Shown: positions 10,185 to 20,000 of the stretch, piece by piece
How the letters are laid out: every line of letters begins with the position of its first letter
Position numbering within the stretch: the first letter of the stretch is position 1
Source of the DNA: Choristocarpus tenellus KU-1152
Lineage: Eukaryota > Phaeophyceae
Direction of reading: 5' to 3'
DNA: 21,704 nucleotides
Assembly (NCBI GenBank): GCA_964200185.2
Contig: CAXNAD020000329.1
Coordinates: forward strand, 1-21,704
Position numbers and translations under genes: made by a program
Notes under the pieces: generated by a model
Database searches by the model: none
Seen by the model: only the letters and a program-made list of their open reading frames with translations
What the model was told of the DNA's origin: nothing

Positions 10185-10727
10185 TAGGTAGTATGTTGGT
10201 GCTGTACTCTGCATACTACATATAGAGTAATACTTTTAGATTGATAGAGACTTTCTAAGAGGACGGTGAGCCTGGGAACGCAAGAGTATGACCACGGGCA
10301 TGCATCAAGGATTGACAGTGTCAGATCGTCATCCTGGTTTTATTGTGTAAACCTCGCCCTCCTTTTGCTCACTCCACCTAGCAATTAATAATTGTTCCCT
10401 TCTTGGGGTTGTGCCCAAACTGGTGACTTTTGGGGGAGGAAGTATGTAAGTCTTTACTTGAATGCATTTTCAAGAATCCGTTGGCAATTAATTCCTCCTT
10501 TTGGCCGTTGACTGTCAACCACCTGCTTGTCTTTCAGTTGGTTTGACTCAGAGAAACCAGCCCTCTCAAGACAAGCTTACCACTACATCCGTCGAAATAA
10601 TAGGTGAATTGCAAAAGATAAAATAAATGGCTTACAACGCAAAACCACAAAAAAATGTGTACCTCTCGTTCCTTTGGCTCCCTTCTTGTATGTAACTTCA
10701 CAAAAGTACAATACGAATTATGCAGGG
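10185..10727. other. Intergenic region, no gene
   Basis: Nothing recognisable is present. Two AT-rich pieces with AATTAATTCC and AATTAATAATT occur near 10380-10500. A long minus-strand frame crossing into the 119-bp duplication looks non-coding. Confidence 0.45.
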
Positions 10728-10967
10728 CATCATCATACACTGTGTCAATGGTACAAGACACATACAAGCAACTGTTTGACACATTCCCTTGTTCTTGATA
10801 CACAGTAGTATGTTCCACAACAGTCATCACCATCACTAGTCGTGAGCATTCACTGTCATACGAAGGTTCAAGAGAACAAAACACAAACCACTGTTTGACA
10901 CACTCTGCTGCTCTTGACAAACAGCGTGATGTCAACAATAATCACTATCACGAGTCGCCAACATAAT
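10728..10967. repeat. Imperfect tandem duplication, about 119-bp unit
   Basis: ACTGTTTGACACATTCCCTT at 10771 recurs as ACTGTTTGACACACTCTGCT at 10890. Similarity extends on both sides (CATACACTGTGTCAATGGT versus CATTCACTGTCATACGAAGGT; CATCACTAGTCG versus CTATCACGAGTCG). The copies are clearly diverged. Confidence 0.75.
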
Positions 10968-11082
10968 CCCGTGCTCTGAACACGAAAGGTCCTCAGCTTT
11001 CGGCCACAATGCTCAAATTCCATCTATACCTTACAAAAAAATAAATCCATTTATCGGTCTTACACTCATTTTTTTGTTATTA

Positions 11083-11325
11083 TTACTCAAAAATTAAGAT
11101 TCTTCCTTCCCACACTATTTCAACTCCATACTGAAACCTCAAATCCATACAAAAAATGCCATCATTCAATCCCAAAAGTCTATACGGTAAGGTTAATCCA
11201 ATTTCTCTTTGCTCAAGTCTTAAGCTCTCTTTGATTCCGTGCATTGAAGTATTCCGCACTGGAACCACGGTTATGATGATCAAACGTTTACCTTCGTGGA
11301 TGACGATGTTTGTTGGTGTGAGCAT
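11083..11325 (-). CDS. Hypothetical small protein, 80 aa
   Basis: This is an ATG-to-TAA frame of 80 codons, preceded in frame by two stops, so it is a complete small ORF if unspliced. The composition looks protein-like: IIITVVPV strand, an amphipathic segment IKESLRLEQREIGL, then LLGLNDGIF and GVEIVWEGRILIFE at the C-terminus. There is no signal peptide or membrane segment, and no family is recognised. No splice partner was found on either side. It could be a last exon, a transposon piece or chance. Confidence 0.28.
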   Translation of the reverse strand: MLTPTNIVIHEGKRLIIITVVPVRNTSMHGIKESLRLEQREIGLTLPYRLLGLNDGIFCMDLRFQYGVEIVWEGRILIFE

Positions 11326-13062
11326 TTAATGTTAATGTCACAAGGGACCTATGATCTCAATTCTGTTGACTGAACTCACAAGGCTCACAACTGGTGGCGC
11401 ATATTACTATTCTCATAGTGTGGGGTTTCTTGTCGCCCACACTAATTATTTATTAATCATTTGCTTGTCTTCACTATAACGAGCCTAACTATAACATAAC
11501 ACGAATCAATGGACAGTAGTGAATCAATACATATGATATATATGTATCACTAGCTCTCCACCCTACTTTCTACTTCACCAGTGGAGTCTATAGTGTATCA
11601 GCAGCACTATCTACGAAAATGTACAGCCATCTATCCCACCCTGGTGAACAGATGACACTCGATCTTTGCTGGTCGCAGTATTCACTCATCTAATCTTTTT
11701 CGCTTCCACGTTCGCCCCTTCCAGAACCACATATCTATCTTTATCCTCCTGCTTTACGGAGCCGGGAAAGCGTGCTTGACACGCCTCAAGGATTCAACAA
11801 AACCATGAAGGATGAATCTAGGTTGTGTCAAGGAGCTATCAAGAGTCTCATGTGGTGAGCTGAGTATTTTCTTCGATATTGTGAGATAAGATTGGGTCTT
11901 AAGTTACAAACGCTTCCAGTAGCTTCCCTTGATGGGACATGTAGCCCCAGTGCACAAACCCGTAGGTTGATAATTTGTCTCGAAGACGGCACCTGTGATG
12001 TATTGAAAGTCAATCAGCAAGATGGCTGATTGCCAGACTGTTATCATGACAGTAGTACGAGTTCTTTCACGCTTGATGTTTGATTGGTCGAGATGCACTT
12101 GAGGGGCTTGAATTTCCTCAAATGCCTTCCAAATGTCATGAGTATGATGTGTCTGCCATATTTTTGTGAACTGAATACTCCAATTCATTCTCAATTATAT
12201 AGATTTTACGCTGTATTTATAAGACGGTTTTGAACCTTCCCTTTTTGGGCTGTTTGAGTACTTACTTGCCGCTTACACCAGTCAATGAGTCGATAGCGAT
12301 ACTTACACTTAATTGACTGTCACACTTGACCAGTCACCCTCTACACTTCACCTCCAAATATGCTGCTGGTGGAATTTAGCCACAGTGAGGTCCTGCTGTT
12401 GATTGGATTTGATTCTGGTGTACGACAAGTTTCCCTATTCTTGGCATCTGTTGGAGGACCTATACCAATTTCTCCTTTCCTTTACCCCACCCCCTTTATT
12501 TCTGGTCATCACTTCAACATTGCTCTGAGGATCTCCGTCTTGAATATTTCCCCACTCTTTCCAGCCTCTGTGTCAGAGAACCCTTCCAGTTCCCCATTTG
12601 GGGTTTCATCACCTGCATCCAAATCAGTGCCTTTACCTCCCAATGCGCATTCTTCCCACCCCGTGGACTTCTCGCCATCTCCATATCATTCGACAGTATA
12701 ACCAGTCTTAACAACCAAGGCTAGGTAGCTGTTGAGGTGCTCGATTGGTGCCATCTCCCTATGAAGGAGTAAATATCAGTGACTCGGTGGTGTAGTTGAA
12801 GATGAATAACCACTTTAAAGCCCAAGTCGGGGTCTCTGATCTTGATCTCCTGCACAGCATAACTGAGCATTACATGCAGAGTTAAGAATGAGTCATTTCT
12901 TAACAAAAAATACCTGGACATTTTCTGAGAAAGACAGAGGCAGGATAGGGTGGAGAGGGAATTTTGATTCATTGTTTGTGAGAATACAACCTTCGAAGAG
13001 ATGAGTTCATTTTGACTCAGAAGAAGGAAAGGGTAGTATTTGAGCACTAACAAAATTAAAGA
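11326..13062. other. Intergenic region, no recognisable gene
   Basis: A perfect 9-bp inverted repeat (TAGTGTGGG / CCCACACTA) with an 11-nt loop lies at 11416-11444. Minus-strand frames around 12514-12860 look partly protein-like, one acidic and Gly/Glu-rich, but are broken and unrecognised. The minus-strand frame at 11904-12194 is also unrecognised. Confidence 0.4.
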
Positions 13063-14375
13063 AGATTTTGAATGCATCTAAGTAATGTGTGACTAAAGCT
13101 TTTCAAAATTTCCCCCCCCATTGGTATCATATTGATATGGGGCAGTGATCGGGAAGACAAAACGATCAAACAACAGTTTTGAATCCACCCAAGCAATCTT
13201 TAGCTAACAATGATTTATAGTACTTCAAAACATTGCCCCTAGTATTACCATTGATACCTTACTGATACGGGGCAGTGAGTTCATAACCGATCAAAAAACA
13301 GTTTTTAATCCTTTCAAACAATGTGTAGCTGACACTTGTTCAAAATATGTCAATATGTTACCCTTCATGTTATCATAGGTATCCTATTCTTGCGGGGCAG
13401 TGGTCGGAAAGGCAAAGCGATCAAATATCAGTTTTGGATTTATTCGAGCAATGTGCAACTGACAAATATTGAAAATACTTGAAAATATTGCCTCTAATGC
13501 TACCATTGATATATATATTATTGATATGGGGCAGTTATGGGGTCGATAGTCTAAGAAACAACAACTTTTGAATCCATTCAGGCAATACGTAATTGACAAA
13601 TGTTCACGATACTTCAAGACGTCCCTCCCATAGGTATCTTATTTATGTGAAGCAGTTATTGGGGGCAAGAAAAGATAATGCAATAGACAGTTTCGAATTC
13701 ACTCAAGCAATGTGTAACTAACAATTATTCAAAATGTTTCAAAATAATATCCCTCATATTGTCATCAGTATCTTATTGATCTAGGGCAGTGATTGGGCAG
13801 ATGAAACGACCAAACAACAATTTTGGATCCATTCAAGGAATGTGTGACTTATACTTCGTATGAATTCATCAGGATGCTGCCCCTCCTGTTACCATACGTA
13901 TCTTATTCATAAAGGGTGGTGATTGGGGAGATAAATCGATCAAAGAATAATTTTGGATACAGTTAAGCAATATGTAACGAACACTTACCGAAAATACTTC
14001 CAAATGTTGCACCCCATGTCTCCATCATACCTTGTGGGTACAGGGGGGATAGTGGGCAGGTGGAACGGCCAAAAAATAGTTTTGGGTACACCCAACAAAT
14101 TTATATGTAAGCATTACGCAAAATGCTTCTAACTACTACTCCTTAAGTTACCATTGATGTAGTTAGGACAGGGGGCAGAAATTGGGCGGGCGAAATGGTG
14201 AAGCAATAGTTATGAATCCATCCAATCAATATACGCCACTGATGCATTAAATGCTTCAATATTATTGCTGCCTATACTATCAAAACATTTTTTTATATGG
14301 GCAAATAATGGGCAGTTAAAAAAGTAATCGGTTTTGGATCCATCCGAGCAATGCATTGCTGATTCTTACGAACCC
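13063..14375. repeat. Tandem array, about 10 diverged copies of a ~128-bp unit
   Basis: The box GGGGCAGTGATTGGG (or a variant) recurs at about 13139, 13269, 13394, 13528, 13649, 13783, 13913, 14044, 14172 and 14297. Spacing is 121-134 bp, mean about 129. In most units it is followed by a CGATCAAACAACAG-like box, then TTTTGGATCCATTCAAGCAA, then AATGTGTAACTGACA, then a CAAAATACTTCAAAATATTG-like box. It is usually preceded by a TATCTTATTGATAT-like box. The array starts inside a unit near 13063 and ends inside one near 14375. Copies become harder to align towards the right end. No conserved reading frame runs through the units. Confidence 0.9.
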
Positions 14376-14784
14376 CTTGTGCCATTAATGGAAGAACTGT
14401 CCTGCTCAACTATGGAGAGTACGTACACATACCTCCACCAGTGGACTATTCTCTGCCTCCTGTGCTCTGTGCTCCTCTGTCACCAGTGGCCAGTCTTAAT
14501 GCCGGTTTCATAAACACCATTACGACCGGGAAGTCCTAGATTTATATATTGTGCCTCTTGTCTATTTATTGTTATTTAGTCATGGTAAGGGTGCACATTT
14601 CCTCATCCTTTGTGGCAGTCCTTTTTGTATACCCCAATCAAAGCAATAAAGTGAATAATCAAAGGGAGAGGTCCAGCATATTTAATAATATTTATGTTTA
14701 TGCCCCCCTCTACAAGCCTCATCTTCAACCAACAGGCTTGTGGACCGAAGCTATAAATCCTGTGAAGTAAGCCGCAGAGTTTTG
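14376..14784. other. Spacer between the tandem array and element copy 2, no gene
   Basis: A CT/GT-rich piece (CTGTGCTC repeats near 14460-14480) is followed by AT-rich sequence. No feature can be supported. Confidence 0.4.
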
Positions 14785-15050
14785 TATCACCTCCTCTGCA
14801 ATGCCTAGAACTCCCAACTCCATCTGCCTACAAATGCCTATGTTGTTCTCATTATATAATCCTGTACGGATTTTGGTTGTGGGGTCTAGAACAGCTAGGA
14901 TCTGCTCCCACGTAAACTCTCTGGGCTGCCTTTTCTCACCCTCAGAGCACTGGGCAATATTCCTCCCTATACCAAAGCGGTTCACCAAATCAGATAAGAT
15001 CGCACTTGCACACTGGCAGCACATAGACTATGACACATGTTACCCTTCCC
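14785..15050 (-). repeat. Two-copy dispersed element, copy 2 (longer fossil ORF)
   Basis: This copy is homologous to 7425-7700. The minus-strand frame at 14725-15024 is open for 99 codons. It reads a Cys-containing start, then NRFGIGRNIAQCSEGEKRQP, a Trp-Glu-Gln segment (FTWEQILAVLDP), and GICRQMELGVLGIAEEV. Copy 1 preserves the same blocks despite stops. The protein family is not recognised. It could belong to a DNA transposon or a retroelement. Confidence 0.65.
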
Positions 15051-15639
15051 CGTTGAATGTTATACTGACCACGCACTCCAGATTCTGTGTGTTCACCTGA
15101 TTTTTCACATAACTTGCCATCATCAGGATTCCATACAGGGAAGGGACACGCTGTGGGTAATTTGATGTTATACCCTCATAAGGTGCCCACCCTCACGGAG
15201 TACCTGGGTAAACCATGGCTTATTATGCATTACTGGATATGTTTATGATGCTTCTGTGATTGGGGAAGTTTATGAAGTAATCTGAGTTTTGCGGGCGGGA
15301 GAATTCTGGTAGGATGGACGTACAGGTAAGGAAGGGTGATTAGAGAAAAATAAAAACATCGAAGGGTGGAGGAATAGTTAAATATTGAGTGGCTAGGAGA
15401 TAGAAGAGGTGGGAGAGAAGATAAAGAAGTGGGTAGTAGGTGGAAGCACAAGGCAGGAAGGAATGGTCAGCACGTAAGGAAAAACCGGAGGCTGGGGGTA
15501 CGGGACAAGCAGGGCTAGAACACGACGACCTCTGAGCAATCTCTCCCACCCACCCAACCTCTCCCTTGCTGCGATTGTCTGGGATGTGCTGGGTAAGGGG
15601 GGAGGTCAAGTTCGGGTGGGGTGGATGTCTTCTAGTTCA
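15051..15639. other. Intergenic, purine-rich, no gene
   Basis: The plus strand from about 15250 is rich in A and G (GGGTGGAGGAATAG, GGGAGAGAAGATAAAG). The minus-strand frames are low-complexity Pro/Ser/Leu shadows of this bias. Confidence 0.45.
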
Positions 15640-15960
15640 AAGGCATGGTACGTAGTGGTGATGAAGGGGTGTTCTTGGATGACTGCGGAGTGGTGCTGAG
15701 TGGTGTGGGGGAGCGGAAAGTTGTGGAAAGTGTTGTGGTGTTGAGTGGTGTTGAGTGGTGTGGGGGAGTGGAAAGTGGTGTGGGTTTGGGTGAGGTTGAA
15801 GGGTGAGGTGGTGAATGGAAATCAGTGGCGACAGGGTCGCACTGGTTGGTCATCGGATGCAGGGGGTGAACGGAAATTAGTGGTTGGTCATCAGAGGTGA
15901 CTGGTGACCGGAAATCAGTGGTGGAAGGTGCTCACACTACTGGTTGGTCACAAATTGTGG
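15640..15960. repeat. GT-rich minisatellite upstream of the TMEM222-like gene
   Basis: TGAGTGGTGTGGGGGAG followed by CGGAAAGT or TGGAAAGT recurs with a 55-bp offset (15697 and 15752), with extra TTGAGTGGTG copies between. A second unit, GGTGAACGGAAATTAGTGG-like, is seen at about 15811, 15865 and 15903, each followed by a TGGTTGGTCA-like box. The strand asymmetry (G and T on plus) makes the minus frame Pro/Ser/Thr-rich. Confidence 0.75.
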
Positions 15961-16196
15961 TGCAAAGGATACGTTTGTAGGTTTTGTTGGTCTAACATTT
16001 CTAAGAAGAAAATATAATTAATCCATGTAATTGGTCTCAACATTTTCTATTTCGATAAACTACGATTCTATCGAATCGGACCAATTTAATCACTACGATT
16101 CATAACTTGATGATGATGATACCTCGTCGCACCTTCACAATTTTATATCTACCCTTTGTCAATTATTGTAGAACGTCCCCATTTTTAGCATCAAGA

Positions 16197-16362
16197 ATGC
16201 ATATAGAACACCTGGATGCTTCACGTGTGGAAGAGATGAGGGGGGGCGGGGCAACAGGTTTGGGTGTACAGACGCACTCCATCGAGGTGCCTAGGTCTCG
16301 GTTCCCATACTGCATTGTCTGGACACCCCTCCCACCCATTACTTGGGTACTTCCTTTCATAG
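16197..16362 (+). CDS. TMEM222-like gene, exon 1
   Basis: I chose the ATG at 16197 because A lies at -3 and the upstream frame lacks family similarity. Family similarity begins only around residue 30 (EVPRSRFPYC). The donor is ATAG/GTGATT, leaving phase 1 (G completed as GGC by exon 2). Confidence 0.7.
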
Positions 16363-19121
16363 GTGATTAGGACTGCTGACAACACACGAAAATGTATTTT
16401 TCAGTACGTTGAAGTACGTCTTCCTTACACTCTTGCTGACATTTCGAATCCTTGTGGCCTCGACCAGGGTTAGAGACTCCATTTAATATCACCATTCGTA
16501 AGTGTTGTCCATAGACACTTCTTGATCATCACAATTTTCTCTTATTCAATATTGCCGATATCGTGAACGGAAGATGCTTCTGCTTTGCTATCCTATGAAA
16601 ATCTCGCATTTGTGAGGCGTCATTTGACCCTTTGCTGCGCCTTGCAGGGGTTCCACAGTTTAATTCCTCTCGAGATCATTTGGTGTATCAGGAAGTATGG
16701 TGCATTTATTGCCCTAGCCCATCACCTGGAAGCGCCCACTGTTAATCTGTTTTGAAAGATATACGCGACATGAAGATTTAAGGTCGGACGGCTTATGATG
16801 TAAGCATGGGCGGCAAATGCCTGATAGATTCCATAACTATTACCAGTACCATGCCTTTGACATAGTGGCAGGTCTTCAAATGTCCACCTGCGCAGCAAGG
16901 TCATGATCGTAGGTAGGGAGTAGTTGGCGTCCTATTGTAGAGTTTTTTTCCGCAGGAAACAAATAATCATTGGCCCAAGCTCTAATCCACAAACGTGTCA
17001 AATTACTCTACAATGAATATTCTCGCACCTACCATGTATATCCGTGGATTATACCCAATTTTTACCCCACTAGCAAGTGAGCTCCACATAAAGATCCATT
17101 TTACCACCCCAAATGACTTGAGAGTGCCTGCGTGAAAGTGCTTATGCAGCATTGAAAATGCCTTCCATGTCTGCACCCTGTCTTCCCCTGACTGACTGAC
17201 CTACCTGCTCTGGTCTCTGGTCCCCAATTGTACAAGGCCATATGGGTATCGCAGACTCTCAGGGGATAATTTACGATTTTGCAGGACCCTACCATATTGG
17301 AGAAGATTGTATGGCTTTCGGAAAACCCACTCGCTATCTCCAGTTAGACCCTGGGAGGTGCACCCAGGAAGAGTGGGATGAAGCTGTGTCACGATCTTGT
17401 GATATCTATAGGTAAGATCGGGTTTTGGATTAATGGGGATGCCGCATTTCACTTGAATACTTTCTTTTTGTAATCTATCTCTGTCCCAAATCCTCTTTTT
17501 AAAGTGCAGACCCAACTTTTTCAAAGATGAAATATTGTTTTGTTTGGTTTGATGGAGGAAGACCCTTCACATGTTGTCAATGGAAGCGTGTTCATGTTGA
17601 TTATGGAGGACATACTATTGGACATAGAAGTCGAGAGATAACTCTGGAAAAATGTGGGGGTGAAAATATGCCCGACAGCTGTTGTAGATTGTGACACATC
17701 ATATCCCAATTCATCCCCTGGAGAAATTCAACTCTAGCCAATTTAATGACCAGAGGGTGAGAAAGAAGTGGAGCCATGAGAACATGTTTTGAACAAGACA
17801 AACTACATGTTGGGGCTCTACAGCAAGAAGAAAATTTCCAGCAACACCATTCAAATGAGATGACGATGCAGGTCAACCCTTCATTCATATTCCCGATTGA
17901 ATTGATTGTATCACATCTGAGACATCTTGCCAATATTTCCTGCTGGTCCTGTGACTGTTGCAAGTGGCCTACATTTATTTCAGTTTCAGTTGTTGTATGC
18001 AGGGAAATCTCAGCAAGCTTCCATGCTCACCTGAAAAACACCTACTCTTTGGTAAGGAGCCAGAAAAAATTAACAGTTATAGTCCTGGCAAAATTTCAAC
18101 AGTGAAAAGAGCCTTTCAACTGTTTCTTCGCTACTTTAACTGCATCTAGAGGTCAAGTGTCTTTGGTGCCAGGTGACCTAAAATATTACAAAGCTTTTAG
18201 ATATGTGTGTTCATTTCCCCACCTACCCGTATGTATATGTAAAATCATGTTGCTATCCTACATGCATTTATGACTCCCACAATCAGGTAGAGAGTGCATG
18301 ATATTTGGCACGATGCATGAAACCTTTCCAACAGTGGGGTTTCCACCACATATTCATATGCATCCTGTGGGGTAATTCCATCCTAGACCATGTGGAATTT
18401 TCTTTTTCTTCATCTTACATTTACTTTTTGTATGTAACAGTCAATGTCATTCATCAAGTACTTCAATATATCTCGTCCTTGGGTACCTTGCATAGCACAA
18501 CTTTTCCCAGTTAGCATGAGCCCTTGCATGAGGGTCCACTGCAGAGAGCAAACGTCAATTGATCAATCAACCACCATTATGTGCACAAGAATAATCCAGG
18601 CCTCATAAGGGGTTAGAGTTAGGGTTAGGGTTGGTAGTTCACTGTTGGAGAGTAGATTAATGTTATAGATGTAAGAATAGTATCCCTGAGGACAGAGATT
18701 GCACCTCATCTGATTATCATTATCAGTGATTGAACCAAGTAGTCAACTTCAGCTAATATCCAAAATTCTTGGTCTATGCAAACCACTCTATACTGCTGTA
18801 TACTTTAGGACACCCGCTGATGTTCCTCCGCCTCTTTCAGCTGCTTCCTTCCCACCCCCTGCATTCGATCACTGCCTTGTGTCCAACCATGTTTTGATAT
18901 GCACAAATAGGAAGAGGATGCACAACATATGCTGTGATAATTGCCACTCTCATGTGGCTGTGGCATTGTGTCGCATGGCATACTCTGGTGTGGAGAGGTG
19001 GAACATGATTGTGCTGTGCTTCTGGATGTTTTTTTTTGGAAACTTTGTTTCAATTGCAGGTGTATTAAAGCAATGGTCACCTTTTTGTGTGGGTCTGGCG
19101 CTCTATCTCATCCTTAGGTAG
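16197..19121 (+). CDS. TMEM222 (DUF778) family membrane protein, three exons
   Basis: Exons 16197-16362, 17237-17411 and 18911-19121 join in frame (166, 175 and 211 nt) to 183 residues plus TAG, and all introns are GT-AG. FPYCIVWTPLPPITWVLPFIG (residues 36-56) runs across the exon 1/2 junction into GHMGIADSQGIIYDFAGPY, then EDCMAFGKPTRYLQL. Exon 3 holds RMHNICCDNCHSHVAVAL (116-133) and RWNMIVLCF (143-151). These are the diagnostic blocks of the TMEM222/DUF778 family, in the right order. Hydrophobic segments lie at about 146-166 and 170-182, with another near 38-55. The CCDNCHSH cysteines and histidines are conserved, and the protein ends at LILR as the family does. The molecular role is poorly known; the family is found across eukaryotes. 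The start is uncertain: ATGs at 16110, 16197 and 16236 are all in frame. Intron lengths are 874 and 1499 bp. Confidence 0.88.
16363..17236 (+). other. Intron 1 of the TMEM222-like gene
   Basis: GT-AG intron of 874 bp. No transposon block or other coding sequence was recognised in it. Confidence 0.7.
17237..17411 (+). CDS. TMEM222-like gene, exon 2
   Basis: The acceptor is TTGTACAAG/GCCATATG and the donor TATAG/GTAAGA. It encodes HMGIADSQGIIYDFAGPY and then MAFGKPTRY. It ends with the helix before the histidine-cysteine block (EEWDEAVSRSCDIY). Confidence 0.87.
17412..18910 (+). other. Intron 2 of the TMEM222-like gene
   Basis: GT-AG intron of 1499 bp. It contains a short TTAGGG-type run at 18608-18634. 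Frames of 100-120 codons on both strands around 17600-18105 overlap each other and resemble nothing known. Confidence 0.7.
18608..18634 (+). repeat. Interstitial telomere-like TTAGGG run
   Basis: The sequence reads GGGGTTAGAGTTAGGGTTAG and then GGTTGG, about four TTAGGG units with one A-for-G change. It lies in intron 2 of the TMEM222-like gene. Confidence 0.7.
18911..19121 (+). CDS. TMEM222-like gene, exon 3
   Basis: The acceptor is CACAAATAG/GAAGAGG. It encodes RKRMHNICCDNCHSHV, two hydrophobic helices and the stop TAG at 19119-19121. An internal TTTCAATTGCAG/GTG resembles a splice acceptor, but the protein there (GNFVSIAGVLKQWSPF) matches the family straight through, so no intron is called. 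Confidence 0.87.
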
Positions 19122-19769
19122 CAACTCTTGTGAGCTGCTTCCTGAGTTGTATATGCCTAAACAAAGGCAATTCGATTCCCTGGCAATAACCTCAAACCCT
19201 GACAGAGTGTAAGAGGAAAGTCTGTGAGACCGGAATCACATCTTACTATTCGGACTATTGGTAGATGCAGGTCCATTCCTGTATAAAGAGTCCAAGCAAT
19301 TCCAACCAGAAATAGTATGTGGTCTTCCATTGTGGGAAATTATTATTTTTTCGCAGTGAAGGGCAGAAGGTGACCCATTTTCAGCAACACATTTTAGAGG
19401 CACAAATTTGTATAAGAGTATATGCTATAAAGTGAATGTTAATCCCAACTTGAACTAGCACCAGGGTTCTGAACCCAGAAATTCCTTTCAGCCTTGATAT
19501 CCTTGGACCTACATGAGTGTTAAGCCTTCGTAGACTGTTGAAATCATTGCACAAAAGGAAGTTACTGCTGAACGTATCACTTCTACTCTGAGGGGGGGTT
19601 GATGAGGACCATTGCCCTCAAGAGTGGATTTTGGTCATGTGGAGTATTGCTTTTCCAGCTATAGTGTAATTTGGATGAAACCAGTCTTAATATGATAGCG
19701 CAAAGATATACTGTAGGATCTAAATAGCGTATTGCTAGGGAGAGGAGACTAGAAAGGTCAGGGGGCAAG
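19122..19769. other. Region downstream of the TMEM222-like gene
   Basis: This should contain the 3' UTR. No AATAAA-type signal stands out. From about 19580 upward, minus-strand frames may continue the degenerate reverse transcriptase of 19770-19960 (a TGFIQITL-like piece near 19660), but this is weak. Confidence 0.35.
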
Positions 19770-19960
19770 GTAAATTATTTGAGGTGTTTCTTCAGATGCA
19801 GTTGATGCATGGATGCCAGCTGCCATCCTTTCTAGTGTTAATTATACGAGAAGGATGTGAAGTTATACAATTGATAGACAAATATATACCACAGTTTCTA
19901 CACACAGAGACCTGTACCACTTCCTCAGAGGGGCCCTTGTACACCATCATATGTGTCACA
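19770..19960 (-). mobile_element. Ty3/gypsy-like reverse transcriptase fragment B
   Basis: The minus strand reads GPSEEVVQ, then ITSHPSRIINTRKDGSWHPC, then IN and a stop, then NNLPCPLT. This aligns with the reverse transcriptase fingers region (PSxSPxxxxxxxxKKDGSWRPCIDYR, then NRYPLP). Stops interrupt it, so it is a pseudogene fragment. It starts the domain again downstream of fragment A. Confidence 0.45.
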
Positions 19961-20000
19961 GGAAAAGAATTGGGGTAATGAAGTATTTTGTGGTGATTAG

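Noticed and set aside
10534-10938. 134-codon minus-strand frame
   Set aside because: It runs through the 119-bp tandem duplication, its start is not convincing, and it shows no family pattern; length alone is not enough in AT-rich spacer.
11930-11980. Similarity between a QPTGL-coding stretch here (minus) and 14728-14770 (plus)
   Set aside because: The match is short and imperfect and appears on opposite strands in unrelated contexts; likely chance.
13384-13617. 77-codon minus-strand frame inside the tandem array
   Set aside because: The frame is not maintained in neighbouring repeat units.
13063-14375. CRISPR-like array
   Set aside because: Whole ~128-bp units are repeated and diverged, with no short identical repeats and unique spacers, and the context is eukaryotic.
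15632-15853. Pro/Ser/Thr-rich minus-strand frame
   Set aside because: It is a shadow of the GT-rich minisatellite and has no independent coding signal.
17601-18105. Frames of 109-120 codons on opposite strands inside intron 2 of the TMEM222-like gene
   Set aside because: They overlap each other, resemble no family, and lie inside a well-supported intron.
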